This document shows positions 4,803 through 5,137 of a stretch of 5,137 nt of DNA, piece after piece. Source of the DNA: Candidatus Falkowiibacteriota bacterium (GTDB taxonomy: Bacteria; Patescibacteriota; Patescibacteriia; Patescibacteriales; UBA12465); assembly GCA_903839955.1 (NCBI GenBank), contig CAIMEI010000074.1, forward strand, positions 1 to 5,137. The letters run 5' to 3'. Below the pieces are notes generated by a model that saw nothing but the letters and a program-made list of their open reading frames with translations, searched no databases and had not been told where the DNA came from. The translations under genes and the position numbers were made by a program. The number at the start of each line of letters is the position of its first letter. The stretch's first letter is position 1.

Positions 4803-5137
4803 CTAATTCTTTGTTTTAACGGCCTGCATCTTGGCTGTCACCAAGCTATTTAACACTTGGTCGAAGAAGTTTTCGTGGTCAGCTTTGATTTTTAGAAAAC
4901 CACTTTCACCGCGATTACCGAACTCTTTCATCACAATTGGTCTGGCCGATTTGTTGTTGATGATTAGAATATTTGTATCTTGTCCGCATTGGAGCAAGTA
5001 ATTCTTCGGCGAATTTTCCGATAGAGTCTCAACGATGTCATCCATAAATACTGGATTATTGATCCTTATTTTTTCAATAATCACGAAATTATTTACGGAG
5101 CCAGTCATCGATTTGGTTTCTTTGGCTATCTCTTCAA
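4803..5137 (-). CDS. Unrecognised protein, C-terminal 110 residues (partial)
   Basis: A minus-strand frame ends at TAG (4805-4803) and stays open to the right edge. An ATG at 5108 would give 101 residues, but no Shine-Dalgarno precedes it and the frame continues upstream (EEIAKETKS before that Met), so the true start is probably outside the window. The visible part is soluble, mixed alpha/beta and rich in Asn and Lys, with patches such as NNFVIIEKIRINNP, NYLLQCGQDTNILIINN and a basic C-terminus (KMQAVKTKN). It has no membrane segment, signal peptide, metal-binding cluster or nucleotide-binding motif. The terminator just downstream and the long open frame on this strand favour a real gene. I do not recognise the family. 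Confidence 0.6.
   Translation of the reverse strand, partial: EEIAKETKSMTGSVNNFVIIEKIRINNPVFMDDIVETLSENSPKNYLLQCGQDTNILIINNKSARPIVMKEFGNRGESGFLKIKADHENFFDQVLNSLVTAKMQAVKTKN

Noticed and set aside
1..5137. tRNA, rRNA or riboswitch
   Set aside because: No cloverleaf-like segment, rRNA core sequence or known riboswitch motif was seen in the intergenic regions on either strand.

Overview
The window looks like ordinary chromosomal DNA from a bacterium with small, compactly packed housekeeping genes. The TypA protein has wording that I recall from Candidate Phyla Radiation (Patescibacteria/Parcubacteria-like) genomes: the start MDIRNIAIIAHVDHGKTT, a shortened stretch between the P-loop and switch I, and the phrase MDSNALEQERGITIYSKN. 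That placement is from memory and is an inference. Base composition is roughly balanced, and there is no sign of phage, plasmid, transposase or CRISPR.

Layout, left to right. The last 39 codons of a membrane protein (1-120) end in a strong intrinsic terminator (134-172). A short intergenic region follows, with two tandem copies of a small palindromic repeat (219-287). These abut a near-perfect sigma-70-type promoter (TTGACA-N17-TATACT, 288-316). The promoter drives typA (404-2158), a ribosome-associated translational GTPase, and 46 bases further on a HAD-family phosphatase gene with a strong Shine-Dalgarno (2205-2930). A bidirectional terminator (about 2931-2969) separates this pair from the convergent rnhB (ribonuclease HII, 3584-2961, minus strand). 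rnhB and an HD-domain dNTPase-like gene (3702-4733, plus strand) are divergent. They share a 117-bp control region with a dyad-symmetric element between their -10 boxes. A second bidirectional terminator (4747-4781) separates the HD gene from a convergent, unrecognised minus-strand gene that runs off the right edge.

The most striking observation is that typA has an in-frame TGA at codon 19, directly after the P-loop (HVDHGKTT-stop-TAALLKQ), where the family has leucine. The reading frame continues intact on both sides, and the remaining 565 codons look fully conserved. The only open ORF downstream starts at a TTG (473) and would lack the nucleotide-binding P-loop. The window gives no support for genome-wide UGA recoding. 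A point nonsense mutation (TTA to TGA), a sequencing error or leaky readthrough are the plausible explanations. Secondary points are an HD dNTPase-like protein that keeps the metal-binding residues but has lost two catalytic-site residues, and an rnhB whose -10 box sits exactly where a leaderless mRNA would be made.

I do not see a multi-gene novel system here. The genes concern translation (typA), RNA:DNA hybrid removal (rnhB) and nucleotide or phosphate metabolism (HAD, HD), and nothing in their arrangement shows they work as one pathway.
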